Virus record (IMG/VR): IMGVR_UViG_3300044648_000098
Coordinates: 1-64,000 of that record
Strand: one strand, 5' to 3'
DNA: 64,000 bases
From: a virus
The translations under genes and the position numbers were made by a program. Each line of letters starts with the position of its first letter. The stretch's first letter is position 1. Shown here piece by piece: positions 8,248-16,967 of this stretch. The notes under the pieces were generated by a model. It saw nothing but the letters and a program-made list of their open reading frames with translations, did no database searches and was not told where the DNA came from.

Positions 8248-9984
8248 TTAGACAGGGAAGCAGTCGGACGGGAGCCCGACCATGAACTGGTTAAACGGGC
8301 CGGTGGCCGCCCGGAAGTCCGAGCCGAACATGATTCGGGTCAGGTCGCGGTTCGGCGCGGCAAGCGGGCTGCTGAAGTAGCCGCCGCCGCCACTTCCAGC
8401 GTCGGCGATCGACTGGTGGTGCGCGACGCGGTACACGCGCGGCGAGGTGGAGGTCAGTTCCACGATCAGGATCGACCCGTCACGCCAGTAGGTGTTTCCG
8501 GTGCCAGACTCGTACGTGATGACCGCCCAGCCAGGGCGATTGAAGTTCGTGCAGCTGAAGTGCATGCCGTTGGTCGAGCCGGCATAGGCATTCAGGTTCG
8601 GGGAGGTGAAGACGTGCGTCGTGCCATCGCTGAGGCGCTTCATGTAGGTCGGCCCGTCGCCGACATCCATGAATGGCGAGTAGCTCGAACTGATGTAGAC
8701 CTCATTGCCGGCCTTGTCGTAGCCGAGGTCCCCGTGCTGGTTGGAGTTGTCCAGCTGCGTGAAGGATCCGGTGAGCACGCCCCCGTGGTAGGCGCGCGTT
8801 CCGTCCGCCGTGCTCAGCGGCCTGGCCGCTGCCGCAGAGATCGTCAGGCCTGAGCTGTAGTTGTTCCACCCGACGATCGCGAACTGGCCGCTCTGGCTCA
8901 TGCCAGTCCAGTTCGGCTTGTTCGTCGTCGCGACCGAGGAGGTGATCGTGTCCGCCACGCGGTCATACGTCATCAGCCCGACCATCGACCCGCCGGCCGT
9001 CGTCGCCAGGAAGCACCAGTAGCGGCCATCGTTGGACGGCCTGCCCTCGCCGCTCATGAGGAACGCCGCCGCGGTGCTGATGTTGCTCGGCACGCGGCCG
9101 GCGAACGTGAACAGCGGCGAACTCTCGCCCGTCGTGATGTCCAGTTCGTAGTAGGTCAGGCCGCCGAAGTCGGCCGTGTACCAGAGCTTGTTCGCGTCGG
9201 TCGGGTGCCAGATCGGGTCGCAGTCGGACCCCCGAATTCCAGGCATGCGTCCGCTGGTGTGGCCCGGCACGTTGATGTGCTCGAACGTGTCGGCGTTGTA
9301 GAGGTGCCAGTGGCTGTTGGACGCCAAGGCGATGAACCGCGACTCGTCGGCGTTCCACATTTGGCGCTTCGAGTAGTCATTGCGCACATGACCCTGCGGA
9401 CCGTCCGGGTCGGTGAAGTCGTTCACGTTGGTGGCGAGGTACACCTTCGTGCCGAACACCTGGTCGGTGTACTTGAAGTCCGAAAGCCCGGTGGACTTCA
9501 CCGTCGGCTTGGCTTGAGTGGGCCGAGCGTAGAGGGTCGTCGAGTTGTCGAGCGTGAAGCCCTCGGCATAGAACGCATCGAAGTCGGTGCTGAACGCGCC
9601 CGCCGGTGCGACGTTGTTCGTCACGGCCTGGGCGCTCAGCGGCGCGGCCGAGTTGCCCGCGGCGTCCTTCACGCAGCCACTCGGTACGGTCACCGTGATC
9701 GTGTCGGTGCTGGCATAGGCGGCATTCACCACCACCTCGACGGTCGATCCGACCACGGTCTGGGTGGACACGGTGCGCGTCGCTCCGCCGACCGTGATGG
9801 AGCCGGTGAGCGTGGCCGACAGCGCCTCGCTGTAGGTCAGCACGATCTTGGTCGGCGCGGCGTTCGCCACTGCTGCCGACACGAAGGCCGGCTCCGTCAC
9901 GTCGCCGGCGCCAGGCACCGGCACGCTGGGCCCGCGCCGGCCGCCGCTGCGGGCGCTGGCAGTGATGGAGATCATGCGGCTCAT
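8248..9984 (-). CDS. Beta-propeller tail/virion protein with N-terminal Ig-like domain
   Basis: 578 residues; the ATG at 9984 overlaps the preceding stop by ATGA (a second ATG lies three codons later). Residues about 30-125 form a bacterial Ig-like (SwmB/SbsA-type) domain: AFVSAAVANAAPTKIVLTYS, ending with VKDAAGNSAAPLSAQAVTNN. The rest has repeated Trp/His/Asp-containing blades (for example DCDPIWHPTDANKLWYTADF) similar to PD40/oligogalacturonate-lyase-like seven-bladed propellers. This combination suggests a virion adhesin or surface-polysaccharide enzyme. No catalytic set can be assigned with certainty. Located in an adhesin block between capsid and connector genes. Confidence 0.6.
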   Translation of the reverse strand: MSRMISITASARSGGRRGPSVPVPGAGDVTEPAFVSAAVANAAPTKIVLTYSEALSATLTGSITVGGATRTVSTQTVVGSTVEVVVNAAYASTDTITVTVPSGCVKDAAGNSAAPLSAQAVTNNVAPAGAFSTDFDAFYAEGFTLDNSTTLYARPTQAKPTVKSTGLSDFKYTDQVFGTKVYLATNVNDFTDPDGPQGHVRNDYSKRQMWNADESRFIALASNSHWHLYNADTFEHINVPGHTSGRMPGIRGSDCDPIWHPTDANKLWYTADFGGLTYYELDITTGESSPLFTFAGRVPSNISTAAAFLMSGEGRPSNDGRYWCFLATTAGGSMVGLMTYDRVADTITSSVATTNKPNWTGMSQSGQFAIVGWNNYSSGLTISAAAARPLSTADGTRAYHGGVLTGSFTQLDNSNQHGDLGYDKAGNEVYISSSYSPFMDVGDGPTYMKRLSDGTTHVFTSPNLNAYAGSTNGMHFSCTNFNRPGWAVITYESGTGNTYWRDGSILIVELTSTSPRVYRVAHHQSIADAGSGGGGYFSSPLAAPNRDLTRIMFGSDFRAATGPFNQFMVGLPSDCFPV

Positions 9985-10739
9985 ACGTTGACCCCCTTCA
10001 CCACGTACCCGATGAACGAATACTGGGTATTCACGCCGTCCCGCCCGATGATCGGGTCGTAGTCCCCGATGGCGGTCACGGCCTTGCCTACCACCGCCAT
10101 GCGGTTCGTGCTGGCGTCGCCGACCTGGAAGAGGATCGGCCAGCCGGCGTCCGCGACGAAGTTCGGCGCGCTCTCGTAGTGAGTGATGCACGCGATGACG
10201 TAGTCGTGGCTGTAGGTCGTCGTCGCGTTGTCCACGATCGGCGCCAGGCTGGACGTGTACTCGGTGGTTGCCTTGCGCGTGCCTCCGTCGTCCCACAGGC
10301 CGGCGTCGTGCACCTGCCCCATGTTCACGGCGATGATCCCGCGGTAGGAGCCGGCCGGCACCCCGATGGTCAGGGTTGCCGCCGAACCAGCCGCGAGCGT
10401 GTGCCACCCCTGGCAGACCATGTACGTCGACCCGGCGGCGCCGATGTTGTGCGCGGTCGTCAGGTGCGGCGTGTAGGTGTTCACCGAGGTGGTCGTGTCC
10501 GCGAAGGACCCGGTCGTGCTGTCCTGCACCGTGGGCACCACCGGCGTGCCGACCCCGTCGTACCCCGAGCCCCAAACCAGGATCAGGTCGCCCGCCACCA
10601 CGCCGGTGAGCGTGGTGGTGGTTCGGGTCGCATCGCTGTTGGATGCGCCGTTCGCCTGGAGTACGGACGGGGCCGTGGCCGAGCCGGAGGGCGGCGGGGC
10701 AACGTAGACAGACGCCAGGGCGCCAAGGAATCCGCTCAT
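9981..10739 (-). CDS. Virion structural protein, beta-sandwich type (unknown)
   Basis: 252 residues, Thr/Ser/Gly-rich with alternating hydrophobic strands, typical of jelly-roll decoration or fibre-tip proteins. A short hydrophobic/Pro segment starts the protein (SGFLGALASVYVAPPP). Not recognised beyond this. It lies between a fibre gene and the propeller gene and shares an ATGA junction with the latter, so it probably belongs to the same virion structure. Confidence 0.6.
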   Translation of the reverse strand: MSGFLGALASVYVAPPPSGSATAPSVLQANGASNSDATRTTTTLTGVVAGDLILVWGSGYDGVGTPVVPTVQDSTTGSFADTTTSVNTYTPHLTTAHNIGAAGSTYMVCQGWHTLAAGSAATLTIGVPAGSYRGIIAVNMGQVHDAGLWDDGGTRKATTEYTSSLAPIVDNATTTYSHDYVIACITHYESAPNFVADAGWPILFQVGDASTNRMAVVGKAVTAIGDYDPIIGRDGVNTQYSFIGYVVKGVNV

Positions 10740-10749
10740 GACGCTACCT

Positions 10750-12498
10750 TCAGGACAGGCCGGTGCCGTTGATGAGCCATTCCGTCGTCGACACCTTCAC
10801 CGCCGTGGCGATTCCGTTGGCGGCGAGGGTGCGCGAGCCCGTGGTCCCCGCGCCGGCCAGGCGCATGGTGTCCGTGGTGATCGCAATGGTGATGACGCCG
10901 CCGCCGTTCTGGTTGATGAACGTCAGGGCTGTGCCCACAGGGAACGCCACCGAGGCGTTGGCAGGGATGGTGAAGACCCGGGCGGTGGTGTCAGCGCTCG
11001 GGTGGAGGATGTGCTTGCCGCTGTCGGCCAGGACGCAGGTGTACGCCGCGCTCTGCGAGTTCTGTGGCATGCCGCGGAAGCCGCAGTCGGTGGCCGCCGC
11101 GCCCGTGCCTTGCAGGGTCGTGGCGAAGGACGCCGCGGTGGTCTGGCCCGTGCCGCCGTTGGCAACCGGCAGGGCCGTGCCAGAGTACGACAGCGCCAGG
11201 GTGCCGGAGGCGGTCACCGGCGAGCCGGCCACGGACAGGAAGGCGGGCGCCGTGAGGCCGACGCTGGTCACCGTGCCGGAGCCACCGCCACCTCCTGCGA
11301 CCGCGTTCCACACCGCAGCGCCAGCGGCGTTGCTCTCGCACCAGTACAGCGCATTGCCGGTGGCGTCGCCCCACAGCGAGCCAGGCCCGTAGCCGTCGGC
11401 CACGTCGTCGCCCACGCCGGGTGCGGCCGTCGCGGTGAAGTTGTTCAGGAAGGGCCCGTCGCCGAACACCTCGTAGCCGGTCCCGGTGTAGCGGAAGACC
11501 ATGTTCAGCCGACCGCTCGCGGCGATCGGGCAGCTGGTCCGCGCGCCTTGGGTCACCTGGCTGAAGGCGCTCGGGAAGGTCAGGATGTGCGGCGCCGTGT
11601 CGGTGTTCGTCACTGCCACCTGGAACCAGGTGTTGGCCGCGGGCGTCGCGCTGAAGGTGAAGGTCGAATCGGCGGCGATGCTCTTGGTGTTCAGCGCGGC
11701 CGTCACGTCGATGGCGAGCGCGGCCATGGCGCTGGCCGTGGTGATGTTCGCGCCGGCGAAGGTGGACACGCCGGTGAAGCTCGGGCTGGCCGCGTTGGCC
11801 TTGGTGGCGACCGCTGCCGCCACGAATGCCGTGGTGGCGATCTGCGTCGTGCTGGTGCCAGCCGTGGCGGTTGGGGCGGTCGGCGTGCCGGAGAACGAAG
11901 GGCTCGCCAGGTCGGCCTTGCCGCCCAGGGCCGAGTTCACCGCCGTGGCGGACGGCGCGACGGTCGCGCTGGCCGAAAGCGAGTTTTGCACCTTCGCGTC
12001 GATGGCGGCCTGCGCCGCGTTCGCGCTCGGCGCCACCGTGGTGCTCGCCGACATGCTGTTCTGCACCTTCGCGTTGATCGCGCCGCTCAGCGAGGCGATC
12101 TGGCTGTCGATGCCGGCCACGGCCGAGGCCTGGGCGGCAGTCATGACGCCAGCCGCCGAACCAGTCGCCGCTGGCAGGACCGCGTCCGCGCCGCTGCTGC
12201 TCGCCACCGTCACCGTGGTGCTCGATGCGGTCACGCTCAGGTCGGTCGAGCCGCTGCCACCGGCGTCAACGGCGACGTTCCCGGCCCCATCCGGCGCCAC
12301 GCCGTTCACTGTGCGCACGTACTGCGGGTGCGGGTTCGCTGCGCCGTTGTGAGCCGCCACGGCCGCCGAGGCCGCCGAGCTCGCCGCGGCGTTCGCCTCG
12401 GTGACGGTGGGCACCGACAGATCAGCGCGGATTTGAGCCAGCTCGGTCGGGCTCGCGGCTGCCGGCGTGCCGCCAGAGGTTTGCAGTTGAATCGTCAT
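10750..12498 (-). CDS. Tail fibre protein A
   Basis: 582 residues. Residues 1-40 (with LAQIRADLSVPTVTE) match the N-terminus of the second fibre at 13323-15050, so this is probably the virion-anchoring domain. Next comes HNGAANPHPQY, a hallmark of phage fibres, then imperfect repeats (KVQNS(L/M)SAS(T/A)TVAPSA twice; ASPSF(S/T)G(T/V) twice) typical of trimeric fibre shafts. The C-terminal 120 residues form a Gly/Thr-rich beta domain ending GIATAVKVSTTEWLINGTGL. Acts in host recognition. Confidence 0.8.
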   Translation of the reverse strand: MTIQLQTSGGTPAAASPTELAQIRADLSVPTVTEANAAASSAASAAVAAHNGAANPHPQYVRTVNGVAPDGAGNVAVDAGGSGSTDLSVTASSTTVTVASSSGADAVLPAATGSAAGVMTAAQASAVAGIDSQIASLSGAINAKVQNSMSASTTVAPSANAAQAAIDAKVQNSLSASATVAPSATAVNSALGGKADLASPSFSGTPTAPTATAGTSTTQIATTAFVAAAVATKANAASPSFTGVSTFAGANITTASAMAALAIDVTAALNTKSIAADSTFTFSATPAANTWFQVAVTNTDTAPHILTFPSAFSQVTQGARTSCPIAASGRLNMVFRYTGTGYEVFGDGPFLNNFTATAAPGVGDDVADGYGPGSLWGDATGNALYWCESNAAGAAVWNAVAGGGGGSGTVTSVGLTAPAFLSVAGSPVTASGTLALSYSGTALPVANGGTGQTTAASFATTLQGTGAAATDCGFRGMPQNSQSAAYTCVLADSGKHILHPSADTTARVFTIPANASVAFPVGTALTFINQNGGGVITIAITTDTMRLAGAGTTGSRTLAANGIATAVKVSTTEWLINGTGLS

Positions 12499-12597
12499 GA
12501 TGTCGGGGCCCGCTCAAGGGGATGCAGGAACGCTCCCGCCCGCCCGGGGTGCCGGGGCGCGGTGCAGTGGGGTGGGTTGGCGCCTTGGGCGCCGGGT

Positions 12598-13326
12598 TCA
12601 GCGGATGCGCTGGTAGGCCGCGGCAGCAGCCGTCGCCATGACCTCGTAGCCGGCGTCGCCCAGGTGGGTCCAGTCGTCGGCTGAGTTGTGCATGTCGTAC
12701 ATGCCGGAGGCGGAGAACGCCGCCGGGGTCCAGTCGCCCGCCTGGTACATGGCTGCGAACGGCGGATAGGCCGCGACGTCGCACAGCGCGTCGGCGTAGT
12801 CCCGGAAGTCGCGCCGCATCATGTCGTTGCACTGCACGATCGCGGCCATTCGGCTGTCGACCCAGGACTGGCCCTCCCCTGCCGGCGCGGCGCCTGCGGG
12901 GGTGGTCGTCATGGTGATGATGAACAGCCGGGCGCCAGCCGCCTCGGCCGCAGCGCGTCGCGCGGCGCAGTAGTTGCGCCAGGCGGTGATCGCTGCCGTG
13001 GCGTTGAACCCGTTGCCCTTGAGCTCGTTGATGAACTCGTGGATGACCAGGACGTTCAGCTTGGCCGGGTCGAACAGCGGATCCACTGAGGTCGGCGCCG
13101 TCACCGTCATGGTGCTGGCGCCGCTGTTGGTGACGATCCCCATGCCGGGGACCGAGCGGTTCGTGGTCGTGATGCCAAGCCCGGCCAGCGGCGCTTTCGT
13201 GTTCGCCACCGCCGGCCACCACTTGGAAGGCGCCGAAGCACCCACGCCAGCCCCGACGCTGTTGGCGTGGACGATGATCTGCACGTCAGCCGCCGCCAGC
13301 TTGAATCGAGGGTAGCGCGGGATCAT
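12598..13326 (-). CDS. SGNH/GDSL-type hydrolase, virion-associated
   Basis: 242 residues. Block I appears as ANSVGAG (residues about 21-27) in place of GDS; an NEL block lies near residue 100 (VIHEFINELKGNG); block V is DWTHLGDAGY near the end, giving the Asp/His pair. These are the conserved blocks of SGNH esterases, which deacetylate polysaccharides or cut esters. Placed between two fibre genes and coupled by ATGA to the upstream one, it probably removes acetyl groups from the host surface polysaccharide during adsorption. Substrate is inference. Confidence 0.75.
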   Translation of the reverse strand: MIPRYPRFKLAAADVQIIVHANSVGAGVGASAPSKWWPAVANTKAPLAGLGITTTNRSVPGMGIVTNSGASTMTVTAPTSVDPLFDPAKLNVLVIHEFINELKGNGFNATAAITAWRNYCAARRAAAEAAGARLFIITMTTTPAGAAPAGEGQSWVDSRMAAIVQCNDMMRRDFRDYADALCDVAAYPPFAAMYQAGDWTPAAFSASGMYDMHNSADDWTHLGDAGYEVMATAAAAAYQRIR

Positions 13327-15050
13327 GCGAGCCCCATGTGGCGCGGTTGGCAGATGCGCCGCGCCGTCGTCGAGAACACCGTGAACCAATGCGCCGACAG
13401 CGCCCCGGTGGACGAAGCGGCGAACGTGTGCCGAAGCGTGTAGGTCGCCCAGTCGTCCGTCGTGGTCTCGAGGTAGACCGCCGTGCCCTCCCGGCGAATG
13501 CGCACCCGGGTCGACGGACTCGGGCTCAGCGTCGTCAGCGTGGCACTGAAGGTGGCCGAGTTGCTGGCGTGGGTCACCGTGCCGCCGCTGCCGACCTGGG
13601 TGCAGAAGTCCATCTGCGAGAACGGCGTGCCCGTCGCCCCGCCAGAGTTGAACCCCATCATCGTGCTGGTCGACGTGGCCGCTGGGAACTGGCACTCAAT
13701 CCAGCCGTCGCCGGCCAGGGTCGTCCCCGCCCATCCGCGCGCCGGGTACTGCCCCGTGCCGTCGGTCGTCGCCTCGTAGATCTCATTGCCGAGCGAGGCC
13801 AGGAAGTCGGTGCCGGCGAAGGTCACCGCGTTCGCCGTCACCGCGCCGCCGCTCGATGACGTCGTGATGTTGAGGACCGAGGCATAGGTGCCGGTCCCGG
13901 TCGCGTTGACAGCGGCCACCCGGAAGTCGTAGGCCGTCGCCTCCGCGAGCCCCGTCACCGTTGCTGCCGTCGACGTGCTCGTGCCATCGGCGAAGGTCGT
14001 CGGGCTGGCGAAGGACGTGCCGGCCGCGGCGTACTGGATGACGTAGTCGGTGATCGAGCCGCCGCCGGCCACCGGAGCAGACCAGGACAACGGCACGGAG
14101 GTGGCAGAAGGCGTTCCGGCCGCCAGGCTCACCACGTTGCCCGGCAGGGCCAGCGTGGCGGAGGTGGACTGGTTCAGGAGCGTGGCCGCCGTGCCGGTTC
14201 CGGTCGTGTTCGTCGCCGTGATCTGGTAGTCGTAGGCCGTGCTCGAGGTCAAGCCCGTGACCGTGGTGGTCAGGCCAGTGAGCCCGGTCAGCTGCGGCGA
14301 CGGGAACGAGCCGGAGCCGTTCACTCGGTACGCGATGCTGTAGGTGTAGACCGCGGGCGAGCCCGTCGTCGGCGCGGTCCAGTTCAGGGTCTGGGTCGTG
14401 GTGCCCACGGCGCCGGCGGTGAAGGACGCAGGCGCGCCAGGCAGGACCGGGGTCACCGGAGCGGCGGCCACGATGGCCTGCGACCACTGGAAGCGCGCAC
14501 CGTCGCCGTCGTGCCACGCGTCGAAGCGGTTGCGCACGCCGGCGGTGTTCTTGTAGCCGAAGCTGGTGGCCCACTCGTCCGCACCGATCACCGTCGGCAC
14601 GTTCGAGCCGTTGGCGATGAGCGTGATGGTGGCAGCGGCCCCGAGCGTGGAGCCGCTGACGGTCAGCGTCGTGGCGCCAGACACCGTGAGCGGCTGGTAC
14701 TGCCGCAGTGTCGAGTCCAGCACCAGGCTGGTCCCGGCCGGAGACGTGGCCGGGACCCCGCCGGAGCCTCCGCCAGCGGGGGCGAGCGCGGCGATGGCCG
14801 CAGCGACCTTGGCCGGCGTCATCAGCTTCGTGTCGTCGGTGCCGGCGGCAGCCTCCTGCGTGGAGGCAACGGCAGGCACCACGGCAGCGGCGAGGTTCGG
14901 CACCTGCGCCAGCACGGCGGCGGCCGACGCGTCCACCACGGCGGACACTTCGGCGGCCGTCGGCACGCCGAGGTCAGCGCGCACGGTCGCCAGTTGCTGC
15001 GTCGACGCGGGGGCGGTCGTGCCGTCAGGAAGTTGGACGTTGAGGGTCAT
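13323..15050 (-). CDS. Tail fibre protein B with fibronectin type III domains
   Basis: 575 residues. The N-terminal 40 residues (LATVRADLGVPTAAE) are shared with fibre A. An Ala-rich coiled segment follows (about 40-95), then two fibronectin type III repeats (about 212-304 and 306-398) with the typical Trp (NWTAP, SWSAP) and YDYQITA/YDFRVAA strands, and a C-terminal lectin-like beta-sandwich (about 405-575). It ends in an ATGA overlap with the SGNH hydrolase. Host-binding fibre or head/tail appendage. Confidence 0.8.
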   Translation of the reverse strand: MTLNVQLPDGTTAPASTQQLATVRADLGVPTAAEVSAVVDASAAAVLAQVPNLAAAVVPAVASTQEAAAGTDDTKLMTPAKVAAAIAALAPAGGGSGGVPATSPAGTSLVLDSTLRQYQPLTVSGATTLTVSGSTLGAAATITLIANGSNVPTVIGADEWATSFGYKNTAGVRNRFDAWHDGDGARFQWSQAIVAAAPVTPVLPGAPASFTAGAVGTTTQTLNWTAPTTGSPAVYTYSIAYRVNGSGSFPSPQLTGLTGLTTTVTGLTSSTAYDYQITATNTTGTGTAATLLNQSTSATLALPGNVVSLAAGTPSATSVPLSWSAPVAGGGSITDYVIQYAAAGTSFASPTTFADGTSTSTAATVTGLAEATAYDFRVAAVNATGTGTYASVLNITTSSSGGAVTANAVTFAGTDFLASLGNEIYEATTDGTGQYPARGWAGTTLAGDGWIECQFPAATSTSTMMGFNSGGATGTPFSQMDFCTQVGSGGTVTHASNSATFSATLTTLSPSPSTRVRIRREGTAVYLETTTDDWATYTLRHTFAASSTGALSAHWFTVFSTTARRICQPRHMGLA

Positions 15051-15505
15051 GCGAGCACCACGTGCTGGTTGTTGAAGAGGAATGCGCGGGTGTTGAACAG
15101 CACCGAGCTCGTGGGGAAGGTGGTCGGCTCCGGCTCCTCGACGACCAGGTAGCTGGCGTCGAGCAGGAGCGCGTCCGGGCCCAGCAGCAGGCCGCCGGGC
15201 GGGAAGTTCGGGAGCGTCGGCTCGATCGTCTCGATGTCGTCCAGCGCCGGGCCGAACACCTCGATGCGGACCCGCTGCTCTTTCTGAAGCCCGCCGGTGC
15301 GGATCGCACGCGCGCCGAGCTCGAAGTGCCAGTCAGGCTCACCGCCACCCACCCACAGCGTGAGGACGCCCGCAAGCAGGGTCGCCTTCACGAGCGTCAG
15401 GCCGGATTGCGAGGCGCTGATGGCGACCTGGTTGATGGTCCCGAAGGTGGAGAAGTCGAAGCGGTGCTCGACGATCTCCGCGGGGGATTTGGTGATGGTG
15501 TCCAT
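15047..15505 (-). CDS. Hypothetical virion protein (fibre base?)
   Basis: 152 residues. The first 70 residues are beta-rich with an IVEHRFDFSTFG segment; the last part is Leu/Pro-rich and ends FNNQHVVLA. Not recognised. It overlaps the following fibre gene by ATGA and sits between the capsid genes and the fibres, so a small fibre-linked structural role is plausible. Confidence 0.5.
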   Translation of the reverse strand: MDTITKSPAEIVEHRFDFSTFGTINQVAISASQSGLTLVKATLLAGVLTLWVGGGEPDWHFELGARAIRTGGLQKEQRVRIEVFGPALDDIETIEPTLPNFPPGGLLLGPDALLLDASYLVVEEPEPTTFPTSSVLFNTRAFLFNNQHVVLA

Positions 15506-15518
15506 GCGCTTGCCGCCC

Positions 15519-15713
15519 TCAGCCCGCCAGGGTCCAACCCAGGCGGAAGTGGTCGTGCACGCAGCTCGGGTGCACGTCGAGCGTCTCGCCGTCCTTGGTC
15601 ATGCTGACCAGGGCGGGCGCGTCGGCGTGGGCCTCGGGCGTGGAGTCGGAAGCGGTAGAGGCGGCCATGGCGGCAGCCTTCGCGGCGCGTTGTTCTTTGG
15701 TGAGTCCGGCCAT
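15519..15713 (-). CDS. Small conserved head-region protein
   Basis: 64 residues: a Lys/Ala-rich N-terminal helix, then VSMTKDGETLDVHPSCVHDH and GW near the end. Short proteins with the (KDGE)-(VHPSCV)-(GW) pattern are common next to head genes in phages of Proteobacteria; function unknown. It lies just downstream of the coat protein, after a stable hairpin (15730-15753), and has a strong AGGAG ribosome site. Confidence 0.6.
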   Translation of the reverse strand: MAGLTKEQRAAKAAAMAASTASDSTPEAHADAPALVSMTKDGETLDVHPSCVHDHFRLGWTLAG

Positions 15714-15729
15714 GTGACCTCCAGGAGAA

Positions 15730-15753
15730 AGCCGGAGCCCGAAGGCCCCGGCT
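15730..15753 (-). terminator. UUCG-loop hairpin directly after the coat gene
   Basis: The minus strand reads AGCCGGGGCC-TTCG-GGCTCCGGCT then TTTC: a 10-bp stem (one G-U pair) closed by the very stable UUCG tetraloop, 17 bases after the coat stop codon. A short T run follows. It could terminate or, as in other phages, stabilise the 3' end of the abundant coat mRNA. Together with 16920-16942 it brackets the coat gene. Confidence 0.65.
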
Positions 15754-15769
15754 ATTCAGTGCTCGACGA

Positions 15770-16900
15770 TCAGCCGAGGACGAGGGCGACGTGCTCTTCC
15801 TGCACGACCTTGAAGCCCCAGGCGAGGTGCAGTTCCCAGGTGACCTGACCGTACTGCGCGATCTGGATCAGCAGGTAGGTCATGCCCGTGCTGTCGCTGA
15901 TGAGCTCGCGGGTGATGGTCGGGTTTTCCGGGAACAGCGGGGGACGCATGATCCCGACGACAGCCGAGCGCTCGAACGCGAGGTTCGGCGTGTAGCTGTT
16001 GCCCACGGTCAGCGCGTTGGCGGTCGGGATGACCATGCGCGCGCCCGGGCGGTTCAGGACGATGGTGCCGGGGGCAGCCACGCCAGTGCCGACCACGTAC
16101 TTGTTGGCCGAGTCGGCCGCGAAGGTCACGACGTCGCCCGACAGCACGGTGCCGGTGCCAGTCACGAGCGCCACATTGCGGCCACCGGCGGCGGTCGAGC
16201 CCGAGGTCACGTAGCTGGCGCCCGTGCCCTTGACGTGCTGGACGATGCCGGCGCTCTCCGTGATGGAGAAGCCGAACTGGCGCATCAGGTTGCCGCTGCG
16301 GCGCTCTTCATCGCTGCCGGCCTGGTAGGCCTGCTGGATGATGCCGAGCTTGCGGGCGGCCAGGCCTGCCGACGTGTCGATGCAGAACTGGAGGTCGGAC
16401 GCCGGAGCGCCGTTGTCCACCAGCACCTTGCGGGCCTCGGCGATGATGTCGATGTTGCTGGCGAACGGGTTCGTGCCGGCGGTGCCGACAGCGCGCGAGG
16501 CGCCCTGCTTGATCGCGGCGCAGGCGTCGGCCTCGGCCAGGTTGCGGAGGGTCCGCATGCCTTGCTGGACCAGCTGGCGGGTCCACTCGGCCGCATCGGC
16601 GCCGTTCTCGAGCGAGCGGATCTGCTCGCCGGTCAGGTGCCAGTCGACCTTCTTCGACGCGGTGATCTGCACGCTCACGCCGTCGGCGTTGGCATCCGAA
16701 CCGGTCGCGGCCACGTTGCCGGGGGTGAAGTCCGACGCGGCGCGCACCGGGGCCACCGGCACCTTGACGGTGTCGCCCTTGGCGACGCCCTTGTCATCGA
16801 AGCTGGTGTTGATGGCGCGGATGACGCCGAAGGGCTCGTTGGAGACTTCCTGCGCGGCGCTGAACAGCGTCGGCAGCAGCGGGGTGAAGACGTTTGCCAT
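15770..16900 (-). CDS. Major capsid protein, P22 coat-protein family
   Basis: 376 residues. The start MANVFTPLLPTLF is the signature of P22 gp5-type coat proteins; the body has the HK97 fold's long helix region (about 95-135) and a Gly/Thr-rich beta insertion (about 230-300). It builds the icosahedral head on a scaffold core. It is flanked by hairpins on both sides, and 25 bases separate the upstream hairpin from the ATG, in keeping with very high expression. No capsid maturation protease gene is evident, consistent with a P22-like scaffold system. Confidence 0.9.
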   Translation of the reverse strand: MANVFTPLLPTLFSAAQEVSNEPFGVIRAINTSFDDKGVAKGDTVKVPVAPVRAASDFTPGNVAATGSDANADGVSVQITASKKVDWHLTGEQIRSLENGADAAEWTRQLVQQGMRTLRNLAEADACAAIKQGASRAVGTAGTNPFASNIDIIAEARKVLVDNGAPASDLQFCIDTSAGLAARKLGIIQQAYQAGSDEERRSGNLMRQFGFSITESAGIVQHVKGTGASYVTSGSTAAGGRNVALVTGTGTVLSGDVVTFAADSANKYVVGTGVAAPGTIVLNRPGARMVIPTANALTVGNSYTPNLAFERSAVVGIMRPPLFPENPTITRELISDSTGMTYLLIQIAQYGQVTWELHLAWGFKVVQEEHVALVLG

Positions 16901-16919
16901 GATTGGGCTTTCTGAAATG

Positions 16920-16942
16920 AAAAAGCCCGCTCAAGGCGGGCT
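16920..16942 (-). terminator. Terminator-like hairpin before the coat gene
   Basis: Minus strand: AGCCCGC-CTTGA-GCGGGCT followed by TTTTCATTTC. A 7-bp GC stem and T run between the scaffold stop and the coat start, with only about 20 bases to the ATG. Same architecture as the hairpin before the tail tube gene. Confidence 0.7.
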
Positions 16943-16967
16943 CTGGGGTGGGGGAAAAGGGAAGGGA

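Noticed and set aside
12579-12593. GGCGCC-TTG-GGCGCC hairpin before the first fibre gene
   Set aside because: The stem is perfect but no T run follows on either strand, so a terminator could not be supported.
10738-12684. 648-codon plus-strand frame across the first fibre gene
   Set aside because: Low-complexity Arg/Gly/Ala translation, no domain; the minus-strand fibre frame has clear motifs and repeats.
15791-16915. 374-codon plus-strand frame opposite the coat gene
   Set aside because: Mirror of the P22-like coat gene; no sensible protein features.
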